This document shows, piece by piece, positions 1 through 12,379 of a DNA stretch of 64,000 bases. The stretch's first letter is position 1, and every line of letters begins with the position of its first letter. The position numbers and the translations under genes were made by a program. This DNA is from Sapria himalayana (taxonomy: Eukaryota; Streptophyta; Magnoliopsida; Malpighiales; Rafflesiaceae), in NCBI GenBank assembly GCA_029783825.1, contig JAREIK010000506.1, positions 1,871,002-1,935,001 on the forward strand, written 5' to 3'. A model generated the notes under the pieces. The model worked only from the letters and a program-made list of their open reading frames with translations. It searched no databases and was not told the DNA's origin.

Positions 1-1145
1 ATTTATAAATTATGAATACATTAATTCACAAGAAGCTAAACTTTTTAGAAATATAATTTTATAGAAAAATAACACAAATTAAATAAATAAATATAAAATT
101 TCATTTTAAAAAGTATTCAATTTATGATACATGTCCAAATATAAAACAAAAAAAAAACTAATTATAATTGTGCATTATATAACATTATTAATAAAAAAAA
201 AAGAAACTGATAAACAAAATAATCTATATAAAATATTAACGGACCAATTCAAGATAAACTTAGCATTCTAAATAATGTAACTTGCTCTCGTACTAGTTCT
301 TGATTAAATAATATCAAATTAATAATGATATTTTCTCTTATTAACTAGTATCACTTTTTTATTATTGAGTTTTGGATATTTTTTTGGCATAATTTTATAA
401 AAATATAATAAAAAATATATAAATATAACTAATTTATACAAATTTAATAAAAAAAAATCAAAAAAAAAAAAAAAAACTAGCCTTTAACTATTCCTTGACT
501 AATTATAATTTTATAAATAGAAAAAAATAATTATAACTTATACACTAAGAACACTTTGTGACATGCATTATATTCAATAATTAATACAAATAATCAAAAA
601 AATTAATTAACAAAATAATATCTACAAAATATAAAAACACAAATTTAATAGAAGCTAAACATTTTAGATAATACAGCGTCTCCTTGATACTAGTCCTCAA
701 ACAAAAAATATTTAATTATTAATGATATTTTTTTTATTAGAAAGATATTAATTTTTATTTGATTATCGAATTTTCAAAAATTCGTGACTTAATTTTATGC
801 AATTTTAATAAAAATTACATAATTAAATATGAAATTTTATTATAATAAAAATTCAATTTGTGGTACATGTGCAAATAGATAACAATAAATATTAATTATA
901 ATTCTATATCATATTCCATAATTAATAAAAAAAATAAAAAAAAAATTAATAAACAAAATAATTGCGATAAAATATGAACACATTAATTCAAGATAAGCTT
1001 AACTTTTTAGATAATATAGCCTGGCTCCTATACTAACTGTTGATCAAATAATATCTAATTATTAATAATATTTTCTCTTATTATATAGTATCACTTTTTT
1101 TTATGATTGAGTTTTAGATTTTTTTGACTTAATTTTATCAAAATG
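1..1145. repeat. AT-rich degenerate tandem repeat, unit about 340-400 bp
   Basis: The same ordered set of short blocks recurs. The anchor AACAAAATAAT lies at about 213, 609 and 952. Each time it is followed by an AATTCAAGATAA-like block, a TTTTAGATAATA-like block, a TACTAGTTCTTGAT-like block and a run ending TTTTGACTTAATTTTAT. Copy spacing is about 396 and 343 bp. A shortened copy begins at position 1, so the array continues left of the window. There are many poly-A/T tracts and no ORF. It could be a satellite or the AT-rich interior of a transposon. The periodicity is seen directly; the class is not determined. Confidence 0.6.
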
Positions 1146-1400
1146 TCATAACCAGATATAATGTTTATTAATCTTTTATTGTTATGATGTTACCAAACCT
1201 AAACTCAACTCGAGTTTCATAATTTCAATTCAAGTTGGGTGTAGAATGAAAAATTAATGTTGCAACTCAGGTTAGGCCATAACACGGGTTGACATATGTT
1301 GGGTTCAGGTTGGGTCATAATTTGGGTTGACATAAGTTGTGTTCGAGTTGGGTTTGAGTTGGCTCTCAACACAAACTAACATACCCGAGTTGTAGTCCTA
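1146..1400. repeat. GGGTTG-rich degenerate repeat, possible DNA-transposon end
   Basis: A GC-richer patch of imperfect repeats built on GGGTTGACATA and GTTGGGTTC-like words, for example at about 1286, 1306 and 1324. Such GGGTTGGGTC runs are common in subterminal regions of plant hAT-type elements, but I see no matching inverted terminus or target duplication. The class is inferred weakly. Confidence 0.3.
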
Positions 1401-3879
1401 TTAAATTCAATTGATCTCTAGATTGAAAATGTAAACCAAACAACATAAGTATCCAGAACCCACTATTAAGCAATCCAAGAAGATTTCAAAATCTCAATAT
1501 GAGCTAAGATTTTGATAAATGAAGCTTTTGAAATAGAGACAACTCAGTATAGTTGAAGAAACCATGCTTTCTAGAATTCAAGATCTACAGTACCTAGCAT
1601 ATGATATGGAGAACATGGCAGGCAGTTCATTAGACAAGCAGTAACTCCAAGACCAACCAACTGAACTTAATGACCCTAACTCCTAACTTTAATTTCAATC
1701 ACCTGCACTATAAAAAACACATATATCATAAACAAGTAGTGGTAAATTTTTTAATTATAGGTTTCAGGTGCAGCAAATAGCCTGAATTTTTTATCTAAAG
1801 TAAACCAATGAATTTTAGAGAAGCACTACGATAATTAGAAAAATATAGCAGAAAACAACAAGAAAAGCTTCTGCAGAACGAACGAGGGTCTTTAATGCCA
1901 TTCAAAGAAAGAGCAAGATATCATGAGACATAGACAACGAATTGAACAAATCTTCCAGGATTCAAACATAACTGCCAGAGATAGAAACATAACTTACCTT
2001 CTTATAATCATTAATTCCAATTAGTGATCCTATTATATATGAGTATACTGATATAATATTGATTTATATTCAGCTCATCATAAATGGCTCCTTAAACATT
2101 ACCAATATTGCACACTGCAAAATCATGATGACTTCGGCAATAAAATTAGCCACAACATGGCTTAAGAAACAATTTATAACGTGATTATTTTTCAAAATAA
2201 GACAATAGAAATAGCATTTTTGAAAAAAGTTATTTAGCATGCATGAAGTATGTCAAAAAACACCAGGATGGAGACCCAGATCAACAACCAATCAAAAGTG
2301 TGCAATGGAAGACCATGTTCATTGATGATTAATTGTAAATCTATGATTAATTGCCAGCTTTTATTTAACAGACATGAAAGGATGTCGCCTATATTCATGA
2401 AATATATAGAATTCACTTTGATCAAAAATCAATGTTATGTTGGATTTGTTGTGGTTGGATAGACCAGTTTATTCAAATTGTTTTGATTAATCAGTTTGAT
2501 TAAAATTCAATTCAATAATTTAAAATTAAATTTGATTTAATTTTAATTGATTAATTTAATAGTTTATTTTATTTTATTATTATTAAGTTTTTTATGTGTG
2601 TATGGGAATGCATTGAAGGCAAGGATTAAAATATCGGTGTGGCATTATAATGGAAGTAACGAAAACATAAAAAAAATATAAATCACTATTTACAAAAAAA
2701 AAATGAGGAACGAAAGTAAGCACAATTTATGAATTACATACAAAAAGAAAAAAAATTGATGATATTCCTTCCTCATACATCCTACTCTTCTTTCCTCATT
2801 ATTATACTAGACAAATAGAAAAATTTTCATGTAATATAATTTTTTTTTCTTTTGTTATGATTGCTTATAATTTTAGTTCTATTGCGAGTGTTTGAGACAA
2901 AGGTATAGGTGGTTTCTCTTATTGTTTTTGTTGTTCTTATTATATGGCGTGTTTGGGTACAAAGGATTGAACAAAAACATTTGTGTACTTAAGATATATT
3001 CAATGGAACGCATAAAAGAGCATAGAAAAGAATTATACAGGTTTGAAAAAAAATTTTACTAAAAAAAATTAACCAAAATCTAGGTGTTTCATTTATATTT
3101 TTATTATTTTATAATTGTGGAGTTGATTTTTTATTTTATTTTATTTTCAAAATGTGTTTTTAAAATTTTGTTATTAAATTGATTATTTTATTTTAACCAA
3201 AATGTAAATATTTTGTATGTTATGTATTTAATTATGTGATTGCAAAGTTGCCTCAAAAATTATGATTATTGATCACTCCATAATTATTGCAGTATGTGTG
3301 TATTTTCATTTTATATTTAATTTCATCACACTTTTAAATTTTTTTGAAAAAAAAATTAAAAGATTTATTCGAAATCACCATAATTTTTTCTTTTTATTTA
3401 TTTTTATTTTTTTATTTTAAATTTTTTTATTTTTATTTGTTTGAAATCACCATAATTAATTACTTAAGATTTCTAGCATTTCTATGAGAACGAAAAATTT
3501 TCCAATATTAATTTTTAGTATCGAGGCTTTGATTTTTCTACATATAGAGATATCAAAGCAAATTTGACACAAATAAGTAATATTAGAGTCCTTGTGATAC
3601 CAACAAGCAATATCAAAGCCACTTTGATACATAATAGTAATTTTAGAGCAGTTAATTAATTTTGGTGGTCTTTATTTTTTCCAAAAATGGATAGTTAGAT
3701 CTTTAGAATAAAAGAAAATAATTCAATCAAGATGATTAAATTGGAACCAACCAATTATTTGATCTGAAAAAACAAAAATATCGAATCTTATAGTAAAAGA
3801 TTGGCTAATGGCCCAATTGATAGCTAGAGAATTAATAATCTTTTGATGCTAATTATTATGATACTTTTTTATGATAATA
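1401..3879. other. unassigned AT-rich DNA
   Basis: No ORF or domain could be recognised. The 1400-2470 part is less AT-skewed and resembles intronic or untranslated sequence. It has a minus-strand AAG/GTAAGT donor-like match near 1995-2003 but no exon that could be supported. From 2470 the sequence is AT-rich with long A or T runs. A short cluster at 3535-3640 repeats TATCAAAGC and TTTGATAC-like words. Nothing further could be assigned. Confidence 0.4.
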
Positions 3880-5060
3880 CTTAACTATTAGGTTGATACT
3901 CTTTTTTGCTGCATTTCATAATTAGACTATATATCAACTATTCGTTAATAATGTATTATTTTATAATGATCTCGAGAAGAAGGTATTTTTTTAGGAGACC
4001 ATCAAATTTTATTATTTCTGTGAGCGTTTGTATGGTATGAAGAATGTAGAAAGTCTTTTATGATTTGAAGCGAATTCATAGTATGTGGTTTAACATGTTC
4101 TCTTTTGCACTTATCATATTTAGTTTTAGAAGTTGAATATCAAATTATTCTTATTTTTATTGACATAAATTAAGGGATTAATAAGTGATATTAGTGATAT
4201 ACATTGATAATATGTGATATTCATTTTAGGAGTTGTATCCCAAGTGAATATTTCTATATATCGAGTTTCATATAAAGGATTTGAGGCATCTTAGATATTG
4301 TTTGTATATTGACGTAGGATACTAAAGAGGTACAACATTTTTGTCTCAAAGAAGATTTTCCGTGGATATTTTGTTAGATATTGGTATGATGAGATATGCA
4401 CACTTTTTGACTCACCACTTAGTCGGAGTATAAACTTATTTCTAAGTATTTGTTCTTCAATTAATTCATCAAAATATAATAAACTAATAGGGAAAATGAA
4501 CTATCTAACAGTTATCATACCATATTTTGTCTATCCTATTAGTATAATTAGTCGCTTCCTATATTTTATTAAATAGACTCATATGAATGCACTTCTCAGG
4601 ATTATAAGAAATGTAAAAAGGATTCTATGATGTGTTATTTCATAGAGATCATAAATATAGGTAAGCAATGGCATACTTAGATTTTAGTTTATTTCTAGTG
4701 ATTACATAGAGAAGATCTAGTACTAGTTTTCCACTTTTCTTGGATATAATTTTCTTTTACGGAAAATTAAGATAAACTTTTTTTTTCTAGATTCAATACA
4801 TAGGCACAATGCAAAACTATGAAACTATTTGTCTTACTTCTTTATTCCTCAACTTGCTTCTTAATAGTTGGAAAATACTAATTATATCATTGAGTACCTA
4901 GATCTCATATATCATCATTACTTTAAATATCAATACTTATAGTCTAGTAAATGAGATAGCAAAACATTAAAAAAAATAGTTCTCAAGAATTCTCAATGGG
5001 AAAAAAAAATAAGGGAAGAAGTAGTACTGCCATTAGATCCACATCGAGAATAAAAATGAA
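3880..5060 (+). pseudogene. decayed Ty1/Copia reverse transcriptase and RNase H
   Basis: No long ORF remains, but the plus-strand frames read in order as Copia pol. The RT opening resembles the usual TIR...YQLDVNNAFLHGDLE block (about 3880-3980), followed by an LYG-K-like block (about 4030). An LGHLRYFLGIEV-like block lies at about 4285-4325, here reading LRYCLYIDV. Next come a KLNYLTV-RPDI-like block at about 4490-4530, reading KMNYLTV, and an ALRIIRNVKR-like block at about 4590. An RNase H DRRSTSG-like block follows at about 4705. Stops and frameshifts occur every few dozen codons. The Copia superfamily is secure; the lineage is not. No LTRs were found around it. Confidence 0.65.
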
Positions 5061-5929
5061 GTATCCTTATGGAAGAAATTTCTAAGTATAAGTTTGTTGT
5101 GAGGTATTATTATTGTGATCTGATGCTTCAAAATGACTACCAAAAATAGAAAAATCTTAATAAGAAGCATGAAATAGAAGATTGAACCCGAAAGAAGACA
5201 ACCACTTTTTTTATGAAGAGTGGCATTGCCCTAGTAGGTGTTACTTGTTTAACCAACAAGGTAAGTCAAGAGATCTATTGGGAAACTAATTCAGTATTCA
5301 CTTTTCATGTCATTATGAAATTTGACTAGTGTATATACACCCAATGACTATAACATAGTTAGTATGAGTAATGAAAGGACATCAAGAGCATTAGTCATTG
5401 ATGACACATGTCCATTGTAATAAAAGTCATGCCTTGGGCATGCCTAAAGCCCAAGCTCCACCAGGCCCTGGCAAAAGCACCTAGCCACACTAGTTTAGTC
5501 AAATCAATTTTGGTTAATCAATATTGATATAATATAATAATAAGAATATAAATATTAAACACTCTAAGAAATTCATAAATCAAATATTCTTATATATGGG
5601 CTCACATGTTAGGTTCTCTCATCAAAAATACAAAAAAAATTATAATATTACTTATAAAGTTGATGCATATAAATCTATAATATTAAATGCTAAGTAAAAA
5701 TTTATGATGAGGCCTCTTCAAAGTCTTCATGAAGGTGACCACTAGTTATATCTAAATCAGCGTGATCTAAATTAATTTATAAGTATTATGATTCATTGGG
5801 ATTAAATCATACTGAAAATCAACATGCTTAAATATAGTCAACAAATTGCTTTCTCTAATAATTGATGACTTAGGCAGGCTACAAGTAAGATAAAAAAGAA
5901 ATAAAACCAAGTGTAACATTTAGATTCAC
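5061..5929. other. unassigned, with a short GC-rich patch
   Basis: No gene seen. At about 5430-5500 a short GC-rich patch (GGGCATGCC, CAGGCCCTGGC) resembles the GC-rich subterminal sequence of the hAT elements elsewhere in this window. It may be the outer part of the hAT fragment that follows. No inverted terminus or target duplication was found. Confidence 0.3.
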
Positions 5930-6615
5930 ACATTTCCAAGGCTCATTGAAAAATGAGTCATAGTCAAAAAAAAATAATATTTTATATTGATTTTCCAACT
6001 TTGAATATTCTTAGTCCTTTTAAGCAAAAGAGTGTTTCTATTATATCTGATCATAATCTAGATCTCATATCTAAAAAACATTCATAATCACAAAAAAAAA
6101 TTAGATTCTGATGCTACACTTAATACCAAAGGAGTCAGTAGATTAGATGTCATCTTAGATAGCATGAGAAAAATAGATTCATTTTATTTCCACTGATTCA
6201 AAATAATCAAATTTTATTATCATTATGTAATAAGATAGAATAGTAATTAATATCTAAGTATAGTATGATGTGGATGAAGATAATGATCATGATGCTCATG
6301 TATGATTCTAAAGCTGTTGTTAATGATAGTTTCAATATCTTTGTTGTCCTATTAGTCATCATTCACTATTAACTCTTTTATTTTATCTTGAATGTCAAAT
6401 CTTAAATATTCTCAGTCTTTTAAGAAAACAAAAATACTTATATTTTATATCTAATTATAGTCTAGATCTTCTATCTGAAATAATATTGGTAACACAAAAA
6501 AAGTAGTGTCCAATATTATACTAAATATTAGAATGGTCAGTAGATTATGTGTCATCATAGATAACAAGGGTTAATTGAATTCATATGATTTTCACCAACT
6601 CAAAATATTCAAATT
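5930..6615 (-). pseudogene. hAT transposase C-terminal fragment, present twice in tandem
   Basis: Two direct copies, about 5930-6245 and 6360-6615, each resemble the minus-strand dimerisation region of hAT copies A and B. The shared series of blocks is TTCTTAGTCCTTTTAAGCAA / TTCTCAGTCTTTTAAGAAAA, then CTAGATCT...ATCTGAAAT, then GTCAGTAGATTA and finally ACTCAAAATATTCAAATT. The hAT transposase C-terminus mediates dimerisation of the DDE transposase. Both copies are full of stops and encode nothing usable. The second copy ends exactly where the CACTA end starts at 6616. The local duplication is unusual, because A and B hold only one copy of this block. Confidence 0.6.
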
Positions 6616-7470
6616 CACTACTAAAAATTACGAGAATACCGATGAAATTACCGACCTAAAAATTTGGTCGGTAATTGCTGTCAAAATCACAACCATTTAG
6701 CAACCATAAAAGGGTATTGAAAAATATTTTTTTCTGACCAAAGACCGACCATTATTACCGACCAAATGTTTTTGGTTGGAAATCAGTCTGTAGAGTGGTT
6801 ATCCAATATATTATTGACCATTTAATGACAAAAAATATATTACCATTAAAATTAGTCGGTACAGTGAGTTTTCTAATTATTTATAACTTCGTACTTACCG
6901 ACCATTTACCAACCAAATATATAGGTCAGTAATTACTGACTAATTCACAACTAATTTAGAGATCCAAAGAGGGGTATCGGAAAAAATTATTTCCGACCAA
7001 ATTTCTGACCAACTACTGATCATATATTACCGACCAAATATATTTGGTCGGGAATATGGTCTGTAAATTAGGAGGGAATTAGTAAAAAATATTACCGAAA
7101 GATTAACAACCATTCAACGACCAAAAATATATAACCATTAAAAATAGTTGGTAAAGTGGTTATCCAATATATTTATAACATCATAATTACCGACCAAAAT
7201 TCCGATCAAACTTCCAATCAAATATTTAAGTCGGTAATTACTGACCATTTCATGATAGAATATCGACTATATCTACCGACCAAATGTTTTTGGTCGGAAA
7301 TTAGTCTGTAAATTAGGATAAAATTAATGAATAGAAATTGGCGACAAAGTACCGACCATTTAACGACCAAAAATATATTATCATTAAAATTGGTCGGTAA
7401 AGTGGACTTCCAAATACTTATAACTTTGTTCTTACCGACCTTTTACCGACCATAATCTTAGTCGGTTATA
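6616..7470 (+). mobile_element. CACTA (En/Spm-type) transposon 5' terminus with subterminal repeats
   Basis: The terminus reads CACTACTAAAAATTACGAG, matching the CACTA superfamily consensus CACTACAAGAAA-type end. It is followed by about 850 bp densely filled with ACCGACC and GGTCGGT words in both orientations (at least 15). These are the kind of subterminal transposase-binding repeats that CACTA elements carry. Three larger imperfect units start at about 6826, 7124 and 7368 (AAAAATATATTA-CATTAAAA..GGT-GGTA-AGTG). The insertion point lies inside the duplicated hAT fragment, after TCAAATT, so the 3-bp target would be ATT. No matching 3' end (TAGTG preceded by the same repeats) was found in the window, so this is a truncated or broken element. 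Confidence 0.8.
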
Positions 7471-8560
7471 AATAGTTTTAATTTTTTGATTTAAAATTTA
7501 TTTGCTAAGTCATTAATAACTACATTCATTCGAAACTCCTGTCATTTTTCGAAGCATAGGCAATTGTAAGCAAAAATTTGATAAAATTTGTTCTCTTCTT
7601 TTGAATCCAGGTAAGTTTTTCTTTGTATTTCTCCTTCAAAATACATATACATATCTCTGTCTCTCTGAATTATATATAGACAATCAAATTTTCATTTTTT
7701 CAATATTATCAGGTATTAGGTTTTTTTTTTATTTTTGCTCATAATTTCTTCATTTTTACTTCAATTTCATTTAAACTAACATGATTTTGACTCGACACAA
7801 TTAATTAAACTATAATTTTTTAGTTTAATCTTTGTTCTTATACTATTTATATTTTTAAGGTTTTATTGATTTTGATTTCAATTACAGAATATTTGCATCC
7901 GAATAATCTTAATGTTAATGGTTTATATTTATATAATCATATGACATTATGTATAAATGTCTATACTTTAATATATATATAATGATTAATGTAAAATCAA
8001 ACTTTTATATAATGTTAATCTTAAATGTCTATAACAATATATATAAACTGTTATACATTCATTTAATCATATGCCATTATGTATAAATGTATATACTTTA
8101 ATATATATATATAAGCATATTACATTATAAATATACATTGACATGTTTATATAAACATATAATGTTATATATAAATATTTATACATATGTTTTAATGTTT
8201 ATAAATATCTATACAACATTTATATTAAACTATCTATTTTTATAATTTTTTATATAACAATTATGTAACATTAAATGATTATACAATTTTGTAAATATTT
8301 ATATTATTTTTTACATAAATATAGAATACATTATAATGTTTATATAATTTTGATATATACACTATATATTATTTATAAAAATGTTAGATATAAATATAAT
8401 AATATTTAAGTAACATTTATAAAAAAATTTTATTCACAAATATAATATAGATACACGTGTTTAATTATATAATCATATGTCATTTTATATAAAAATATTT
8501 ATAACTATATTTATAATAAAGTAAACTATTTTTATAATTATATTTATAACTTTATTAGAC
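7471..8560. other. AT-rich interior next to the CACTA end
   Basis: Probable internal CACTA sequence with no transposase coding recognised. From about 7900 to 8540 a loosely repeated TATATAA-TATGTCATT-TATATAAATGT pattern recurs (about 7935, 8070 and 8470). The block at 7530-7625, ending CAGGTAAGTTTTTC, resembles a transcribed leader with a splice donor, but no downstream exon could be supported. Confidence 0.35.
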
Positions 8561-9356
8561 TTCTCTCTCTCAGCCGATGTCTGATGCCCGATACCCCTCG
8601 CCCCTTGTCCTCTCTCTCTCCCCTCGCACGATGCCCCTCACACCTTGCCTTCTCTCCTCGCCCTCCCCATCGAGCTCGTGGAGGTCAAAGATGAGCTCCT
8701 GGAGCTTGATGATGAGCTCATCATCGAGCTACATGATCTAGTCATCGAGCACCAAAAGATTGTGGAGTTCGATGATGAGCAACTAGGACTCGACAATGTG
8801 CTTCTAGAGCTTATGGAGCTCATGGTTGAGCTCCAACATCTCTTGGAGCTCACGAAGCACATGGTTGAGCTCCAGTAGCTCTTGGAGCTTGATGATGAGC
8901 TCTAACAGTTCTTGTAGCTCTACCATGAGCTTGTGGAGCTCAATGACAAACTCCTAGTGCTCGATGACAACAACGTTGAGCTTGATGATGAGGTCATGGT
9001 GCTCGATGATGAGCCCCTGATGTTTGACGGCGAGCTATAGGAATTGTTGGAGCTCATTGTTGAACTTCAAGAGATGTTGTTGTTTCACCATGAGTTCATC
9101 GTTGAGCTCCAAGAACTCATTGTCGAACTCCACGTGCTCGTCGTCGAGCTCCTAGAGTTTCTGGAGTTTGGTGAAGAGCTCTTGAAACTCGAGGATGAGT
9201 TCTAAGAGCTCGACGATGAGCTCCAAGAGCTCATCGGCGAGCTTGTGGTCAAGCTCTAGGAGCTCCTTATCAAGCACTAAGAGCTTGTCATCAAGGTCCA
9301 TGAGCTCCTAGAGCTTGACCACGAGTTCATGGAGCTCGACAACTAGCTCCTGGAGC
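8561..9356. repeat. GAGCTC/GATGAGCTC degenerate repeat array
   Basis: About 750 bp in which GAGCTC or a one-base variant recurs every 12-30 bp, joined by GATGA, CTTGTGG, CTCGA and CTCCA words. It begins after a CT-rich, GC-rich lead (CTCTCTCTCCCCTCGCACG). The composition contrasts sharply with the AT-rich flanks. Because GAGCTC is its own complement, both strands translate to low-complexity peptides (EL/DEL on plus, S/SS on minus). An apparent 77-codon plus ORF at 8645-8878 comes from this repeat and has no recognisable domain. The array ends where hAT copy A begins. Confidence 0.65.
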
Positions 9357-10499
9357 TTGAGATATCAAATGGCCTAGGCTGAGTTAGCCCAACCCATTTT
9401 TAGGTGGCCCAATTGGGCCACCATGTCGTACCGAGCACGACATGACACTGTAACTATTCCGTGCATGGCATGACATGGCTTCAACAGAGACAGCCCGGCA
9501 TGACCCAATACATGACTTTTAACTTTTTTGGGCTGGGTCATGCGTGTAGTTACCAGAACTGACCCATTTGGGCCATGTTTGGGATGGGTTTGGGCTGTTT
9601 TGAAAAATATATCTCAAATTCAAAATTATTAAAAAAAAATGTTAATAGTTAAATTAACATAATTAATTAATTTTTAATTAATTAAATTAATAAACCATAA
9701 ATAACTAAAATCTAAAAACTAACAAGTGTCTAAATCAATAGCAGTATCAATGACTAAATTAATAAAATATGAATCCAATCTAAATTTCGAATGCCAATCA
9801 CAAAAACAAAAGTTTCTAAATCAAACATCAAAGTAAAATGACAATAAAAAACAAAGACGGTATAACAATGTTAAATGATAATGATAAATATCATCATCGT
9901 ATGATCAACGATAATATCAATATCAGTGTATCAATAGTAGTAGGTCATAGGTAATAAAGTAGGCTCAAGCGCTCAGCTCAATCTAGCATGACATAGTAGT
10001 CTTGCCGTGCGTGGCACTGGACGACTTTATTATGGTTAGCATGACATGGCCTATCTAGCATGAGTCTGGGTATATTCAGGCCAGGTCGTGCCTGGCTATG
10101 TTGGGTTGAGTCGGGTCATGCTCGGAGGCTTCCAGTAGCTAGCCTAGGTTGATCGGTAATCAGTTGCGGTTTAATGATTTTTTTTACAGATTAAAAATTT
10201 TTAAGTTACCTATTATGAGTTATGACATTACCTTATTTATTTATTTCACATAAATCAAAAAAAAAGTATTAACATAAATGACAAACTTTCATAATAAAAA
10301 ATATTAAAAAAAATACATGCATCAATCATCATCCAATTCAATCCAAAAAATAAAATAAAATAACACAACTTCACAATAACATAAAATAAAAATCATTAAT
10401 TATAATCATGCGATATAACATATAAGCTTAGTCTCAATGGCAATCGGTATAAGTATACAACTAATCATCATAACATAACCATCTAAAGGTATCACTAGT

Positions 10500-12200
10500 G
10501 GTGAGCTCAACATCCTCAAATTCTCATGAGTCATCATCAGCCATCAACTTCTCTGCTCTTGTTCCAGCATGATCATGAATGATCGACCTCGAATCCTTCC
10601 AATCCCTTATGCACGTGAGTGCCTCATTGATATCTGACCATCTCCTATCCAAAATAACATCGACTACAATAGAAAAATCAAACTCCAATATTATGCTCAA
10701 CACCGAATGAATTAGTAGATCCTGTGTCATCTGAAACAACATAGGATGGGTGGACTCATATTTATTATACCATTATAAAGTATTAAGGTTCTTATTATCG
10801 TTATGTGATATGATTGAGTAGTAATCTATATCTAAGTACTAAGATAGCTCACTCCTATTTAATAGTTCATGCCATCATTTCTCCCTTGCTAACTGAATAG
10901 AGAAGTCATCATCTCTGAATATGGTGTCCATATCCATACTTGGAGCATGACTACAACTACTACCATACCTAGTGTCGTGATATGTAAATAACTCAGTCAA
11001 ATTTTTGTGAATGAACTTTTTAGGTTGGTATTCCTAGTTCATGCACATAGATATGTATGCCAAAATGTTCTTTACTCCTTCCATCTTAACCCAAAGATCC
11101 ATGTAGATAGCTACACAATAAATAGATGAAATGGGAGACTAGTACTTTAAGTACTTGGTTTGCATCTCAACAGTCATTTCACTAAATATCAAGTCATCTC
11201 TAAACTTCCTAAATATGTCACTAATGTAGCATATGCACCTGAGTGCAATGCAAGTGGTGGGAGTGTAAATCTATGAACACATATTTGTTCTGTCATAATA
11301 AATCTTCAAGAATTTCATAAATAAAATTTTTATATCCAAGTCTTTATCATCAATAATAAGTTTGTCACTCTTATAATTGATATAGTTAGATATAACGTGT
11401 TTGTATCAAACACTTGACTCCAACATCAAGTATGTGTAATTATAACGGTGTCTCATATTCATATGAAAATTCTTCTTCGTTAGACCCATAGACAAATAGA
11501 GACTACCAAACTCCTATTATCTACTAGGCATCCAAAGATATTTTAGTGAGTTATGTATTTTTTCTAATGTGGGGGAACAACTTTCATTCACCCTTGTACT
11601 ATCAGGTCAATGATGTGACATAGACACATAACATGAAAAATCTCTCATAGTGGTCTATCTCTAATGGTCTTAATAAATATGTTAATAACTAATCTATTAT
11701 TAGATGCTTTATCAAATGTGATACTTAATATTTTATCTTGAATATTATAATCTATAAATATTTGCATCATGCACTCATATATAGTCGAACCATTATGAGA
11801 AAGGATAATCTCTAAAAATAATAAAATCTCTATATTTAGTATCAATTTATAATCTACATAGTGGGTGGCGAGGCATGCAAAAGATGCATTATCATGACTA
11901 GTACGAATATCAAACTTCATGGACATTACGCCAGAATAGTGCATAGATTCATTAGGTATTATTTGTTTTTCTACTTTATAATGTTTTAATATACCATTAC
12001 TACACGTGGACATAGGAATCATATGATATCCAGGCTAAAAAATAGGTATGCATGATACTTACAACTCTATGATCTTTTGAAAATCTAATTAGAAGACTCA
12101 TCGTAGTGATTAGTTTGACCATGTCTTTTCTACCTAACTCATTGCTATATATGAAGGAGGTTAACATAAAAGATAAACTAGATCCAGCCTCTGATCCCAC
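10500..12200 (-). pseudogene. hAT (Ac-like) transposase relic, copy A
   Basis: hAT transposases are DDE/RNase H-fold enzymes that cut and paste elements leaving 8-bp duplications. Read right to left on the minus strand, this copy keeps four pieces. An N-terminal piece (12200-12000) contains MVKLITTMSLLIRF. A central piece (12022-11645) has ATHYVDYKLILN, IYECMMQIFIDYNIQD and the family motif FDKASNN. Next is a region reading NFHMNMRHRYNYTYLMLES (about 11440). The C-terminal dimerisation block (10742-10524) has RWSDINEALTCIRDW, matching the usual SxxxETVEALICxxDW. Stops and frameshifts separate the pieces, and intact family members are about 600-700 residues. The same pieces, in the same order, occur in copies B and C. 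Confidence 0.75.
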
Positions 12201-12289
12201 TACTCAATTAGGATTTTCTAGGATCTAATACACCATATTTTTTTGTGCACTGATTGATATACCTCTTTAGGTTCCCAATCCCACATACA

Positions 12290-12292
<3 letters not shown>

Positions 12293-12375
<83 letters not shown>
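12293..12375. repeat. (AT)n microsatellite, about 41 units
   Basis: An uninterrupted AT dinucleotide run inside hAT copy A. Copy B has only a short ATATATAT at the equivalent place (about 27184-27192), so the run expanded after the copies diverged. The 63-codon minus ORF across it (IYIYIY) is an artefact. Confidence 0.95.

Positions 12376-12379
<4 letters not shown>

Noticed and set aside
1250..1400. GGGTTC/GGTTGGG words as a possible tRNA or snoRNA gene
   Set aside because: No cloverleaf, A/B box pair or C/D box arrangement fits. The words are a degenerate repeat.
1985..2010. Minus-strand AAG/GTAAGT splice-donor match suggesting an exon of a host gene
   Set aside because: No adjoining open frame, acceptor or conserved protein segment was found. 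A single donor match is expected by chance.
8001..8540. Regular recurrence of TATATAA-TATGTCATT as a CRISPR-like or replication-origin array
   Set aside because: The spacing is irregular and the units imperfect. This is AT-rich transposon interior in a plant genome.
8645..8878. 77-codon plus ORF with repeated leucine and glutamate, looking like a leucine-rich coil
   Set aside because: It is a by-product of the GAGCTC repeat. The opposite strand gives an equally long serine-rich frame, and there is no homology or start context.
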